Origin: JANQPX01 sp039197065 | Lineage (GTDB): Bacteria > Pseudomonadota > Alphaproteobacteria > Geminicoccales > Geminicoccaceae | DNA length: 64,000 bases | Direction: 5' to 3' | Assembly (NCBI GenBank): GCA_039197065.1 | Contig: JBCCUL010000008.1 | Span: forward strand, 124,001 to 188,000 | Shown here: piece by piece, positions 45,008 through 53,693 of the stretch | Position numbering within the stretch: the stretch's first letter is position 1 | Layout: every line of letters starts with the position of its first letter | Notes under the pieces: generated by a model | Databases searched by the model: none | Told to the model about the DNA's origin: nothing | The model's input: only the letters and a program-made list of their open reading frames with translations | Translations under genes and position numbers: made by a program

Positions 45008-46095
45008 GGCGCGACGCGCGCCGGCGTTGACTTGCCGCCGGTGTCTTGTTCGACCGTCTCGTTCTCCTCGACGACGATGCCGAAGAATTTCGGCCATTTT
45101 TCCATGGCCCAGCCGAGAATGCCCTGCTGGAAGAAGATGACGTTGAGGATGATCAGCGCACCGAGGGTGACCCACTGCCAGCCGAGGAGATAGGTCCAGG
45201 TGACCTCCTTGATGATGTGGAAGAGCGTGGCGCCGAGGACGGGGCCCCAAAGCGTGCCCTTGCCGCCCAATAGCGCCATCAGCACCATGAAGATGCCGAA
45301 GGTCACCGTCGGGAAGGCAACTTCCAGCGGCTCGATGAAGCCGGTCATATTGCCGAAGATGCCGCCGGAGATGCCGAGAAAAAATGCGGAGATCGCCCAG
45401 GCCACGGTCTTGTAGCGTTTGGTGTGGATGCCCATCCCTTCGGCTTTTTCCTCGTCATCGCGGATGGCGTTGATCGCGAGGCCGAAACGGGTCGAGTAGA
45501 GCCAGCGTAGGCAGAGAAAGGTGACGATCGCGAGCGCGAAGTTCAAAAGGTAGAAGAAATAAGAACGCCCCTGGATGTCGCCGGGATAGACCGGAAGCGA
45601 CATGCCGCCGCCGCCGCCGACATAGTCCCATGCCCCGACCAGCTCGCCGGCGGCGATCGCGATGCCAAGCGTGCCGATCGCGAAATAGGGACCGCGCAGG
45701 CCGAACACGATCCAGCCGAGCGCCACGGCGGAAACCATGGCGAACAGGGCGGCGGCCGCGATGCCCGCGGTCAGGCCGATATAGTACTGGGCTGGCGTGA
45801 ACTCGACTTTGACCGCGCCGAAATGGGCCGTGTACTCCGCGACATCGTAAAAGAGCCCGATCTGCACGACGGACGAGACATACATCCCGGCGCCGAAGAA
45901 AAAGATGTTGCCGAGCGAATTGTAGCCCATCTGGCCACCCATGATGTCCCAGGTGAGCGCGAACACCACCATGAGAAACAGGACGGCAATCTGGAAGGTG
46001 TAGGCGGGCACGAAATAGGGAACGATCAGGCCGATCACCAGAATCGCAACGAAGATCGCGATGTCAGCGGGCGAATAGGTGGCGGCTCTCGACAT
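45004..46095 (-). CDS. livM: branched-chain amino acid-type ABC transporter permease (LivM)
   Basis: A 363-aa inner-membrane permease with about ten hydrophobic segments. LivM features include ALTWDIMGGQMGYNSLGNIF, a pore segment with GLRGPYFAIGTLGIAIAAGE, and the cytoplasmic loop RWLYSTRFGLAINAIRDDEE that contacts the ATPase. The C-terminal 30 residues are charged and specific to this protein. It lies 2 bp from the LivH gene. Confidence 0.92.
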   Translation of the reverse strand: MSRAATYSPADIAIFVAILVIGLIVPYFVPAYTFQIAVLFLMVVFALTWDIMGGQMGYNSLGNIFFFGAGMYVSSVVQIGLFYDVAEYTAHFGAVKVEFTPAQYYIGLTAGIAAAALFAMVSAVALGWIVFGLRGPYFAIGTLGIAIAAGELVGAWDYVGGGGGMSLPVYPGDIQGRSYFFYLLNFALAIVTFLCLRWLYSTRFGLAINAIRDDEEKAEGMGIHTKRYKTVAWAISAFFLGISGGIFGNMTGFIEPLEVAFPTVTFGIFMVLMALLGGKGTLWGPVLGATLFHIIKEVTWTYLLGWQWVTLGALIILNVIFFQQGILGWAMEKWPKFFGIVVEENETVEQDTGGKSTPARVAP

Positions 46096-46097
46096 GA

Positions 46098-47000
46098 TTA
46101 CTGCACCACCTGCCGATGGCGGCCCATCTGAATCTGACGCCAGATCAGGACGGCGATCAGCAGGCCGACCACGATCGCCTGCTGAAACTCAGCGCCGAGG
46201 ACGAAGCCGCCGAATTGCTCCGCGATACCGAGCCCGATGCCGGAGAGCACAACGCCCGGCAGATTGCCGAGCCCTGCCGCCGTTACGATCACGAAGGAGC
46301 GGATCGAATGGGTGATGCCGAAAAAAGGCTGGATCACCCAGATCATCGAGACCAGCGCGCCGGCCACGCCGCAGATCGCCGCGTTGAGCGAGAAGGTGAA
46401 GGCGTAGACGCGATCGGTATCGATGCCCATCACCTTGGCGGCGCGCGGATCCTGCGCCGTCGCCCGAATCGCTTGGCCGATGCGCGAGCGCTTCATGAAG
46501 AGCACGAGGCCGAGCGCCAGCACCAGGCAGAGCACCAAGGAGATCAGCCGGATCTGGGTGACGGTCACCTGATTGTCGAACAGAAACAGCGTCTCGAAAC
46601 CGGCATTGGCGGTCTGAGTGTCCGGACCAAAGAGGAGGTTCAGGAGCTGCTGCAGCATGATCGCCAGCCCGAAGGTCGCGAGCAGCGACGTGAACAGGTC
46701 CTTGTCCACGACCCGGCAGATCACGACCCGATAGACCAGCCAGCCAAACCCGAACATGACGACTGCAGCCACCGGCAACCCAAACAACGGGTGAACGCCC
46801 TGCGTTCCGAGCCACCAGGCGATGTAGCCGCCCATGATGACGAAGTCGCCCTGAGCCAGGTTTTTGAGGTTCATCACGCCCCAGACCAGCGCAAGACCGT
46901 AGGCTGCAAGGGCGAAGATGGCGCCGACGAACAAGCCGTCCAGCAGAAGCTGAATGTTCAGCGTCGGCGCCAGATAGAGGAGAGAAAGATTACCCAGCAT
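46098..47000 (-). CDS. livH: branched-chain amino acid-type ABC transporter permease (LivH)
   Basis: A 300-aa permease with typical LivH motifs: LLLDGLFVGAIFALAAYGLA, VWGVMNLKNLAQGDFVIMGG and the ATPase-contact loop RSRIGQAIRATAQDPRAAKV. Eight or so membrane helices are visible. It is the second gene of the operon after the binding protein. Confidence 0.93.
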   Translation of the reverse strand: MLGNLSLLYLAPTLNIQLLLDGLFVGAIFALAAYGLALVWGVMNLKNLAQGDFVIMGGYIAWWLGTQGVHPLFGLPVAAVVMFGFGWLVYRVVICRVVDKDLFTSLLATFGLAIMLQQLLNLLFGPDTQTANAGFETLFLFDNQVTVTQIRLISLVLCLVLALGLVLFMKRSRIGQAIRATAQDPRAAKVMGIDTDRVYAFTFSLNAAICGVAGALVSMIWVIQPFFGITHSIRSFVIVTAAGLGNLPGVVLSGIGLGIAEQFGGFVLGAEFQQAIVVGLLIAVLIWRQIQMGRHRQVVQ

Positions 47001-47029
47001 CAGGCGCTCGCCCAGGACATGGCGGGTGC

Positions 47030-47064
47030 GGAGCGGCGTTCATCAGCGTTGTGATCACCGCTCC
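47030..47064. promoter_or_regulatory. stem-loop between the binding-protein gene and livH
   Basis: GGAGCGG (47030-47036) pairs with CCGCTCC (47058-47064) in the 73-bp gap following the binding-protein gene. As in other transporter operons, this may stabilise the receptor transcript or reduce read-through. There is no T-run. Confidence 0.4.
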
Positions 47065-47073
47065 CCGGCACGC

Positions 47074-48306
47074 CTATTGGGCAAAGCTCAGATTGGCCTT
47101 GGTTGCGGCCCATTCCGTCGGTGCGACCACGTGATACTGACCGTCTTGGATCTGACGGAGCACCATGGGCTTGGCGATATTGTTACCCTCCGGTGCGAAT
47201 TTGATGCCGCCATAGAAGGTGTCCATCTCGGTGTCGGCGATCGACTGACGCACGGTTTCGACATCGAAGGTATTGGCGCGCTCGAAGGCGTCCTTCCAGA
47301 CGAGGACCGCCGCCGAGGCCTGTGCTGCCTGGTAAGGAACGGTCGCGTAGTCGGCGAACATCTCCTTGAAGGCTGCGTCGTAATCGGCGGCGCTGCCGAA
47401 ATACTCGTCCGAATAGGTCAGCGTCTCGGCCCATTGGGTCGGGCAGAAGAAGCCGTTCACACTGTCGCCGAACTTTCCGACGATGTCCGCCGACTCACAA
47501 TGGGTGAGCGCGATCATCGGCACCTGGATATTCATCTCACCGACCTGACGCGCGAGCGTGGCAGCACCCTTGGCATGGCCGGATACGACGAGAACATCAG
47601 GCTTCAGCGCGCGCACCTTGGTGAGCGTCGCCGACATATCAGCAAGATCGCGCGGCAGCTTGTCGTCAACGACGACCTCCATGCCGAACTTGTTAACGTC
47701 CTCCAGCACGCCCTCGCGCACATCGAGGGAGAAAGGATCGTTCTCGAACGCCATGGCGACCTTGAGATCGGCAGGATCCCTGCCATCGGCTTCGGCCTGC
47801 TCGGCGGCAAGGGCAATGGCCGTGCGGAGATACTGCTCTGAGGTGGAAAGCACGGCGAAGAGATATTTGTACCCCTGGGTGAAGAGCGAACGCGACGCCC
47901 CTTCGGCCTCGATCATCGGCACGCCGAACTGCTCGGTCACGGGTGCTATCGCTTTGGTCAGGCCGGAACTGTACGGCCCGAGCATGAACTGAACGCCATC
48001 CTGCTGGATCAGCCGCTCGGCGAGCTGCGCGCCGCGCGCAGGCGTCGACTCGTCGTCGTAATAGATGACGTCCAGCTGGTAGCTTTTCCCATCGACGGTC
48101 ACGCCGCCCATCTCGTTGATCTTGTCGATGGCGATCTCGTAACCGTTCTGGGCGTGAACGCCGTCGGTCGAATATTTGCCGGTCAGCGAAATCGCAGCGC
48201 CCAGGACGATCGTCTCGCCTTCGACCTTGCCGTCGGCAGGGGAAGCGGCGATTGCGAGAGCTGCAGCGGCGAGAGCAATGGCACTGGAGTGCAGAGTCCA
48301 AGACAT
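47074..48306 (-). CDS. branched-chain amino acid-type ABC transporter substrate-binding protein
   Basis: A 410-aa periplasmic binding protein of the Peripla_BP_6 family. It has a signal peptide (MSWTLHSSAIALAAAALAIA), then ETIVLGAAISLTGKYSTDG, YEIAIDKINEMGGVTVDGK and MLGPYSSGLTKAIAPVTEQF. Sequence does not fix the ligand: branched-chain amino acids, amides, urea or aromatic acids are all possible. The ATG at 48304-48306 is preceded by GGAGG with good spacing; the frame runs 22 codons further, into the promoter region. It is the first gene of the five-gene operon. Confidence 0.92.
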   Translation of the reverse strand: MSWTLHSSAIALAAAALAIAASPADGKVEGETIVLGAAISLTGKYSTDGVHAQNGYEIAIDKINEMGGVTVDGKSYQLDVIYYDDESTPARGAQLAERLIQQDGVQFMLGPYSSGLTKAIAPVTEQFGVPMIEAEGASRSLFTQGYKYLFAVLSTSEQYLRTAIALAAEQAEADGRDPADLKVAMAFENDPFSLDVREGVLEDVNKFGMEVVVDDKLPRDLADMSATLTKVRALKPDVLVVSGHAKGAATLARQVGEMNIQVPMIALTHCESADIVGKFGDSVNGFFCPTQWAETLTYSDEYFGSAADYDAAFKEMFADYATVPYQAAQASAAVLVWKDAFERANTFDVETVRQSIADTEMDTFYGGIKFAPEGNNIAKPMVLRQIQDGQYHVVAPTEWAATKANLSFAQ

Positions 48307-48351
48307 CGTATAAGCCTCCATAGATTGTCTGTTTATTTGCAAAGACGATAG

Positions 48352-48390
48352 CATGTCTGTTGATTTCGCCAAGGGGTATGAACAGACATG
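48352..48390. promoter_or_regulatory. inverted repeat upstream of the liv-type operon, candidate operator
   Basis: CATGTCTGTT (48352-48361) and AACAGACATG (48381-48390) are exact inverted copies with a 19-base spacer. A third half-site, TGTCTGTTTATTT, lies at about 48326, in the same orientation as the first. The group sits 20-85 bp upstream of the binding-protein start and could be the site of an operon regulator. Confidence 0.5.
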
Positions 48391-48504
48391 TCGACAGGCT
48401 TCGATGACGGGCGCCTGTACGTGTCCCTATGCTGACGCCCGAAACAGGCGATCCAGCCCAACGGCTTGACCGCAGCCGAGCCCATGACCCAGACTGAGGC
48501 CTCT

Positions 48505-48516
48505 CAAATCGGTTTG
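48505..48516. promoter_or_regulatory. LacI-family operator upstream of the regulator gene
   Basis: CAAATCGGTTTG is a palindromic site with the central CG typical of LacI-family operators. The same 12-bp word recurs at 49639 and, in reverse complement, at 49615. Its place directly before the regulator gene suggests autoregulation. Confidence 0.7.
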
Positions 48517-48541
48517 GATGCTCCTAACCCAGGATCCCCGC

Positions 48542-49558
48542 TTGAATCTGGACGAGTTCGCCGAACGCCTCGGCCTTTCGAAAACCACCGTCTCCCGAGC
48601 TCTGGCGGGTTACAGTGATGTCAGCGCCAAGACCAGGGCACGGGTGGAAGAGGCGGCCATCGCCCATGGCTACCAGCCGAATCCGCTCGCCCAGCGCCTG
48701 CGCTCCGGCCGGCTGGATACCGTCGGCCTGATCATCTCGAGCGATCTTCGCCACTTCGGCGATGCCTTCTTCGTCGACCTGGTGACCCATCTCAGCCGAA
48801 CGCTGACCGACAACGGCCTCGACCTTCTCCTGAGCGCCGCCGATCCCGGCGATGCGGAGCTGGCCGCCTTGAAGCGCATGGTCGGCGGTCGCCGCGTCGA
48901 TGCGATGATCGTGGAGCGCACCCGCCGCCGGGATCCACGGGTCGACTATCTCCTGGACATGAAGATTCCGTTCGTCTGCCACGGCCGCACCGAGGACATT
49001 CAAGGCTATGCTTTCGTCGATATGGACGGCGAGGCCGCCGGCCGTATGGCAACCGAACGCTCGATCGCGCTCGGTCATCGAAAGATTGCGTTCGTCGGCC
49101 CGCCGGCGGCAACGCTCACCTTCGCCTGGCATCGGCAAACCGGCTATGCGGCAGCCCTGAAAGCCGCAGATCTCTCCGTCCGAGACGCCTTCATTGTCGA
49201 GGGCGACGGCGGCGAAGCCTTCGGCAATGCCGCGACCAGGCGTCTGCTCGACCAGGACGACCCGCCGACCGCCATCGTCTGCGCCACCGATCTGGAAGCG
49301 ATAGGCGCCCTTCGAGCCATTGCCGATTACGGCCTTGCCGTCGGCAAGGATATCTCCGTGATCGGCCATGACGACATCCCGGAGGCCGCACGAACCAAAC
49401 CGCCTCTCGCCACCATCAGGCAACCCCACGCTGCGGTCGGCAAGCGCCTCGCCGAAATCGTCAGCAGGCTTGCGCAGGGCGCAGATCCCGAACGCCACCA
49501 GGAGATCTGGCAGCCGGAGCTGATCGAGCGCCAATCACTGGACATCGCCCTAGACTAA
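48542..49558 (+). CDS. LacI-family transcriptional regulator (ThuR/AglR-like)
   Basis: A 338-aa repressor. The N-terminal helix-turn-helix reads NLDEFAERLGLSKTTVSRAL followed by AGYSDVSAKTRARV and the hinge NPLAQRLRSGRLDTVGLIIS. The sugar-binding core has VIGHDDIPEAARTKPPLATI. Rhizobial ThuR/AglR proteins begin MNLKEFA, so I take the TTG at 48542, with AGGA seven bases upstream. An ATG at 48518 in frame would lie directly next to an operator and has no Shine-Dalgarno. It probably controls the alpha-glucoside operon that follows, through the three operators. Confidence 0.85.
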   Translation: MNLDEFAERLGLSKTTVSRALAGYSDVSAKTRARVEEAAIAHGYQPNPLAQRLRSGRLDTVGLIISSDLRHFGDAFFVDLVTHLSRTLTDNGLDLLLSAADPGDAELAALKRMVGGRRVDAMIVERTRRRDPRVDYLLDMKIPFVCHGRTEDIQGYAFVDMDGEAAGRMATERSIALGHRKIAFVGPPAATLTFAWHRQTGYAAALKAADLSVRDAFIVEGDGGEAFGNAATRRLLDQDDPPTAIVCATDLEAIGALRAIADYGLAVGKDISVIGHDDIPEAARTKPPLATIRQPHAAVGKRLAEIVSRLAQGADPERHQEIWQPELIERQSLDIALD

Positions 49559-49614
49559 CAGTCCATCCGATATCATGGCCTGGGACACTCTCGGCAAACT
49601 AGCGCCTTGATCTC

Positions 49615-49626
49615 CAAACCGATTTG
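49615..49626. promoter_or_regulatory. LacI-family operator 1 of the sugar operon
   Basis: CAAACCGATTTG, the exact reverse complement of the word at 48505, lies about 155 bp upstream of the binding-protein start. It is 24 bp (centre to centre) from the next operator, a spacing of just over two helical turns, which would place bound dimers on nearly the same face of the DNA. Confidence 0.7.
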
Positions 49627-49638
49627 AAGCACGCTTTC

Positions 49639-49650
49639 CAAATCGGTTTG
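49639..49650. promoter_or_regulatory. LacI-family operator 2 of the sugar operon
   Basis: CAAATCGGTTTG, identical to the site at 48505. It lies in the promoter region of the sugar transporter operon and probably binds the adjacent LacI-family regulator. Confidence 0.7.
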
Positions 49651-49781
49651 AAAAAATATGCGGCGATGACATGTTGTCTGGCCATGCCATGCATTTATGG
49701 TGGTATGAGAAGCGATGTCGACAAAACCGCGAATGCCTGAACGAATAGGTCTGGCAGTAACGTCGATTAGGGACGCTAGGG

Positions 49782-51069
49782 ATGAGGACACAAGGCTTGC
49801 TCATGGGCAGCGCCATGGCGCTATTGGCAACCATCGGCGGTTGGCGCGTCGAACGGCGCAGATGCTACCGAAATCGCCATCTCCTGCGGCGCCGTCGGCA
49901 TGGATCTCGAGCTCTGCCAGGAAGGCGCCAACGCCTGGGCGGAAGCCACCGGCAACACCGTCGAGATCATTTCCACACCGAATTCGGCGACCGAGCGTCT
50001 CGCCCTCGATCAGCAAATTCTGGCCGCCAACTCTTCGGATATCGATGTCTATCAGATCGACGTGATCTGGCCGGGCATCCTGGCCAACCACTTCATCGAT
50101 CTCGGCGAATACATCGATGAAGACACCCGCGGCCAGCATTTCGAAGCTATCATCGACAACAACACCGTCGACGGCAGCTTCGTCGCCATGCCCTGGTTCA
50201 CCGATGCCGGCATTCTCTACTACCGCACCGACCTCCTCGAGAAATACGGCAAGCAGCCGCCGGAAACCTGGGAGGACCTGGCGGCAACCGCCAAGGAAAT
50301 CCAGGACGCCGAGCGCGCCGAGGGCAACGACAAGATGTGTAGCTTCGTGTTCCAGGCGAAAGCCTATGAGGGCCTCACCTGCGATGCGCTCGAATGGGTC
50401 GACAGCTATAATGGCGGCGAGATCGTTGCCGAGGACGGCACGATCACCATCAATAACGAGCAAGCCGCCCTGGCGCTCGACACCGCCGCCACCTGGATCG
50501 GCGAGATCGCACCTGAAGGCGTTCTAAACTATGCCGAGGAGGAAGCGCGCGGCGTCTTCCAGTCCGGCAACGCGGTCTTCATGCGCAACTGGCCCTACGC
50601 CTGGTCTCTCGGCAATGCCGACGACAGCAGCATCAAGGGCAAGATCGGCGTCACAGCGCTTCCCAAAGGCGGCGCCGACGGCAAGAACACCGGCGTGCTC
50701 GGCGGCTGACAGCTCGCCGTCTCCAAATATTCGGAAAACGCCGATATCGCCGCCGATCTGGTCAAATATCTTACCAGTCTGGAAGAACAGAAGCGCCGGG
50801 CGATCAAAGGATCCTACAACCCGACCATCGCCAGCCTCTACCAGGACGCCGACGTGCTCGAAGCCACCCCGTTCTTCGGCGATTTCTACGACACCTTCAC
50901 CAACGCCGTCCCCCGCCCCTCCAAGGTGACCGGCGGAAAATACAATCAGGTCAGCTCCGAGTTCTTCAACGCCGCCCATGACGTGCTGAGCGGCAAGTCC
51001 CCGGCGGCCGACCGCCTCGCCGCCCTCGAAAGCAGGCTCGACCGCCTCTCCCGCGGCGGCCGCTGGTAG
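49782..51069 (+). pseudogene. sugar ABC transporter substrate-binding protein, broken (ThuE-like)
   Basis: The protein resembles trehalose/maltose-binding ThuE: EIAISCGAVGMDLELCQEGA, NSATERLALDQQILAA, DVYQIDVIWPGILANHFIDL and a C-terminal PRPSKVTGGKYNQVS. Two lesions are present. The signal peptide (MRTQGLLMGSAMALLATIGG) is in a different frame from the mature part, the switch lying near 49836-49842. A TGA at 50707-50709 interrupts the conserved GVLGGWQLAV segment exactly where TGG (Trp) is expected; the same frame continues to 51069. Unless these are base-calling errors, no functional receptor is made. Confidence 0.8.
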
Positions 51070-51470
51070 ACGCCAGAGGCGTCGGCCCGGACGCTGTCGC
51101 GGCGTGCGGGCCGAACCTCGGCGTTTCGATTTGCGGGTCCTGTCGGCCCGGGATGCTTGGGTAGACGCGGAACGAGGACTTCTGACGTGAGCACCACGGA
51201 TATCAGCTGCACTGAAAGCGGCACAGAGGCAGCGGTCCGAGCGCTTTCACGATGTTTGGGCCGAACATCGGCGCTTCGATTTGCGGATCCGGTTGGCCGG
51301 CCATGTCCCGACAGGTGCGGAACAAGAGAGTGCGATGTCTGACATGAGCACCACGCCTGTCAGCTGCTTCGAAGCCAGTGGAAAGGCGGAGGCCCAAACG
51401 CCGTCACGGTCGCTAAATCAAGTCTCAGCGTTTCGATTTGCGGGTCCGGTCAGCGTAAAAGGTTCCTGCA
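51070..51470. repeat. imperfect tandem repeat, about 150-157-bp units, roughly 2.7 copies
   Basis: The word TTCGATTTGCGG recurs at 51125 and 51275, and as TTCGATTTGCGG again at 51432, giving periods of 150 and 157 bp. Whole units align, including GGGCCGAAC and the frame piece STTxxSC. The array starts directly after the binding-protein stop. Short open frames over it are repetitive and not convincing. It belongs to an unusually long 790-bp intercistronic gap. Confidence 0.65.
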
Positions 51471-51629
51471 GGCGGCGGGCCCGATGCCTCTGCCCAGCCT
51501 CTGAAAACTCAACGGCAGCCGGCGAGACCTCGAAACAGGTTCGGTGGAACCTTTCCTCGTCGACCACCAGAACGACCACAGAATGTGCAGCCTTAACCCT
51601 TCCTTAACCGTCGATCTCCATGATCGTCC

Positions 51630-51709
51630 CTGGTCCATGCGATCCTGGGAGTCCGCCCACCGATCGAAAACAATGGTCGCGCACGGACTCCCAGGATCGC
51701 ATGGACCAG
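51630..51709. repeat. palindromic element, full copy 2
   Basis: A perfect 26-bp inverted repeat (51630-51655 and 51684-51709) with the core GGTCCATGCGATCCTGGGA and a 28-base loop. Flanks CCTTAACC (about 51602) and GGTTAA (about 51738) extend the dyad. It lies after the tandem array and before the first permease gene. Confidence 0.85.
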
Positions 51710-51863
51710 CAAGACAACGCCTTCGTGACAGCATTTGGTTAACAATTCGTGAAGCCAAGCAACAATTTTCATCGGTCAGACATCGGACGACGGACATAAG
51801 CCATCGCCCCTCGATCTGACACCAAGTCAAGCCAGGCCCGGCTCGGGCCGCTGAGCATGTGTC

Positions 51864-52802
51864 ATGAACACAGCCATCACAACAGATCCACCAGCTGACC
51901 TGACCAGAGCGGCGACAGCGTCACGCCTCACCCGGCAACGGGTCAGGTCAGCCTGGCTGTTCATTGCGCCGATGCTGATCGTGCTGGCGCTCGTCGCCGG
52001 CTGGCCGCTGCCGCGCACCATCTGGTTTGACTTCACGGACGCCAACCTCTCCGATCTCGAAGGCGCCGAATTCGTTGGCTTTCTCAACTATCAATATCTC
52101 CTGACCGATCCCGAATGGTGGAACGCGGTCTGGAATACGTTCGTGTTCGCCTCGATCTCGGTCACGATCGAGACGATCCTCGGCCTCGGAATAGCCCTTG
52201 CGCTGGATGCCCATTTCCGAGGCCGAGGCCTCCTTCGCGCCGCTGTTCTTATCCCATGGGCCATACCGACCGTCGTCTCCGCCCAAATGTGGGGCTGGAT
52301 GTTCCACGACGTGTTCGGCGTGATCAATGCCATGCTCCAGGGGCTCGGCCTGATCAGCGAGCCGATCGCCTGGACCGCCTCCCCGGACACGGCGCTCGCC
52401 GCGGTGATCATCGTCGATGTCTGGAAGACCACGCCCTTCATGGCGCTCCTGATCCTGGCCGGCCTGCAGATGCTCCCCAACGAGTGCTACGAGAGCGCCA
52501 AGGTCGACGGCGTCCACCCCATCAAGGTCTTTTTCAAGATCATGCTTCCCCTGCTGAAGCCGGCGCTGCTCGTCGCGATCATCTTCCGCATCCTGGACGC
52601 CCTTCGCATCTTCGACCTGATCTACGTCATGTCCGGCAACAACAAGGACACCATGTCCATGTCGGTCTACGCCCGCCAGCAGCTGGTCGACTTCCAGGAC
52701 GTCGGCTACGGCTCTGCGGCAGCGACCCTGCTCTTCCTGATCATCGCGCTTTTCACCGTCATCTACCTGACCCTCGGCGGCGTCGGCCGGGAGGAGAACT
52801 AA
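51864..52802 (+). CDS. sugar ABC transporter permease (MalF/ThuF-like)
   Basis: A 312-aa inner-membrane permease with six or more helices. The EAA-type loop that docks the ATPase reads NECYESAKVDGVHPIKVFFK, and ALRIFDLIYVMSGNNKDT is typical of MalF-like proteins of trehalose/maltose/alpha-glucoside systems. It appears intact, unlike its partners. Its stop is one base from the ATG of the second permease. Confidence 0.92.
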   Translation: MNTAITTDPPADLTRAATASRLTRQRVRSAWLFIAPMLIVLALVAGWPLPRTIWFDFTDANLSDLEGAEFVGFLNYQYLLTDPEWWNAVWNTFVFASISVTIETILGLGIALALDAHFRGRGLLRAAVLIPWAIPTVVSAQMWGWMFHDVFGVINAMLQGLGLISEPIAWTASPDTALAAVIIVDVWKTTPFMALLILAGLQMLPNECYESAKVDGVHPIKVFFKIMLPLLKPALLVAIIFRILDALRIFDLIYVMSGNNKDTMSMSVYARQQLVDFQDVGYGSAAATLLFLIIALFTVIYLTLGGVGREEN

Positions 52803-52803
52803 C

Positions 52804-53643
52804 ATGAACCGCAAAGCCAAAAAGCTCCTCGGCAAGGCCGCCTTCTACCTCCTCCTGGCCGTCATCGTCTTCTACACGGTCTTCCCCTTCTACTGGGCGA
52901 TTGTCTCGTCGCTGAAAGCCGGCTCCGAGCTGTTCAAGGTCGAGTTCTGGCCGAGCGTGCCGGCCTGGGAGAACTACGCGGCGGTCTTCAGCGAACAGCC
53001 CTTCGGCCGCAACATCCTGAACTCCATCTTCGTCGCGGTCTCCACCGTCGTCCTGTCGCTCGGCCTCGCCGTCGCCGCCTCCTACGCCTTGGGCCGCATC
53101 CAGTTCAGAGGCAGGACCCTCCTCCTCTTCACCATCCTCGGCGTCTCGATGTTCCCGCAGATCGCCGTTCTCTCGGGCATGTTCGAACTGGTGCGAGCAC
53201 TCGGCCTCTACAACAACCTCCTCTCGCTCACCCTCTCCTACATGATCTTCACCCTGCCCTTCACCGTCTGGGTGCTGACCACCTTCATGCGCGAACTGCC
53301 GAAAGAGCTGTAGCAAGCCGCCGTGGTCGACGGCGCAAAACCGTTCACCATCGTCACCAAGGTCTTCATGCCGCTGATGGGACCAGCCCTCGCGACCACA
53401 GGCCTCCTCGCCTTCATCGCCGCCTGGAACGAGTTCCTCTTCGCCCTCACCTTCACGCTCTCCGGCGAAATGCGGACGGTCCCCGTCGCGATTGCCCTGA
53501 TATCCGGCGCCAGCTCCTACGAACTCCCCTGGGGCAACATCATGGCAGCCTCCGTCATCGTCACGGTGCCGCTGATCATCCTCGTCCTCATCTTCCAACG
53601 CCGCATAGTCTCCGGCCTAACCGCCGGCGCCGTCAAAGGCTGA
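52804..53643 (+). pseudogene. sugar ABC transporter permease, interrupted by a stop (MalG/ThuG-like)
   Basis: The 279-codon frame reads as a complete MalG-type permease (YALGRIQFRGRTLLLFTILG, MFPQIAVLSGMFELVRAL, and AAWNEFLFALTFTLSG) but has a TAG at 53311-53313. The stop falls inside the conserved EAA loop, RELPKEL-stop-QAAVVDGAKP, where GAG (Glu) is expected; one G-to-T change explains it. Translation would yield a 169-aa fragment lacking the ATPase-docking loop. GGAGG precedes the start. Confidence 0.85.
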
Positions 53644-53693
53644 GTGCGATGCGCACCTCATGGACTCGGACCGCAGGAGCCAAGCTCGACGGT

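Noticed and set aside
44273..45250. Longer LivG starting inside the LivM gene
   Set aside because: The extra 81 residues are an alternative frame of LivM; the ATG at 45007 starts at the canonical LivG N-terminus.
50707..53313. Stop-codon recoding (TGA as Trp, TAG as Glu) instead of pseudogenes
   Set aside because: TGA and TAG end many other genes here normally, no recoding structure is evident, and the operon also contains plain frameshifts.
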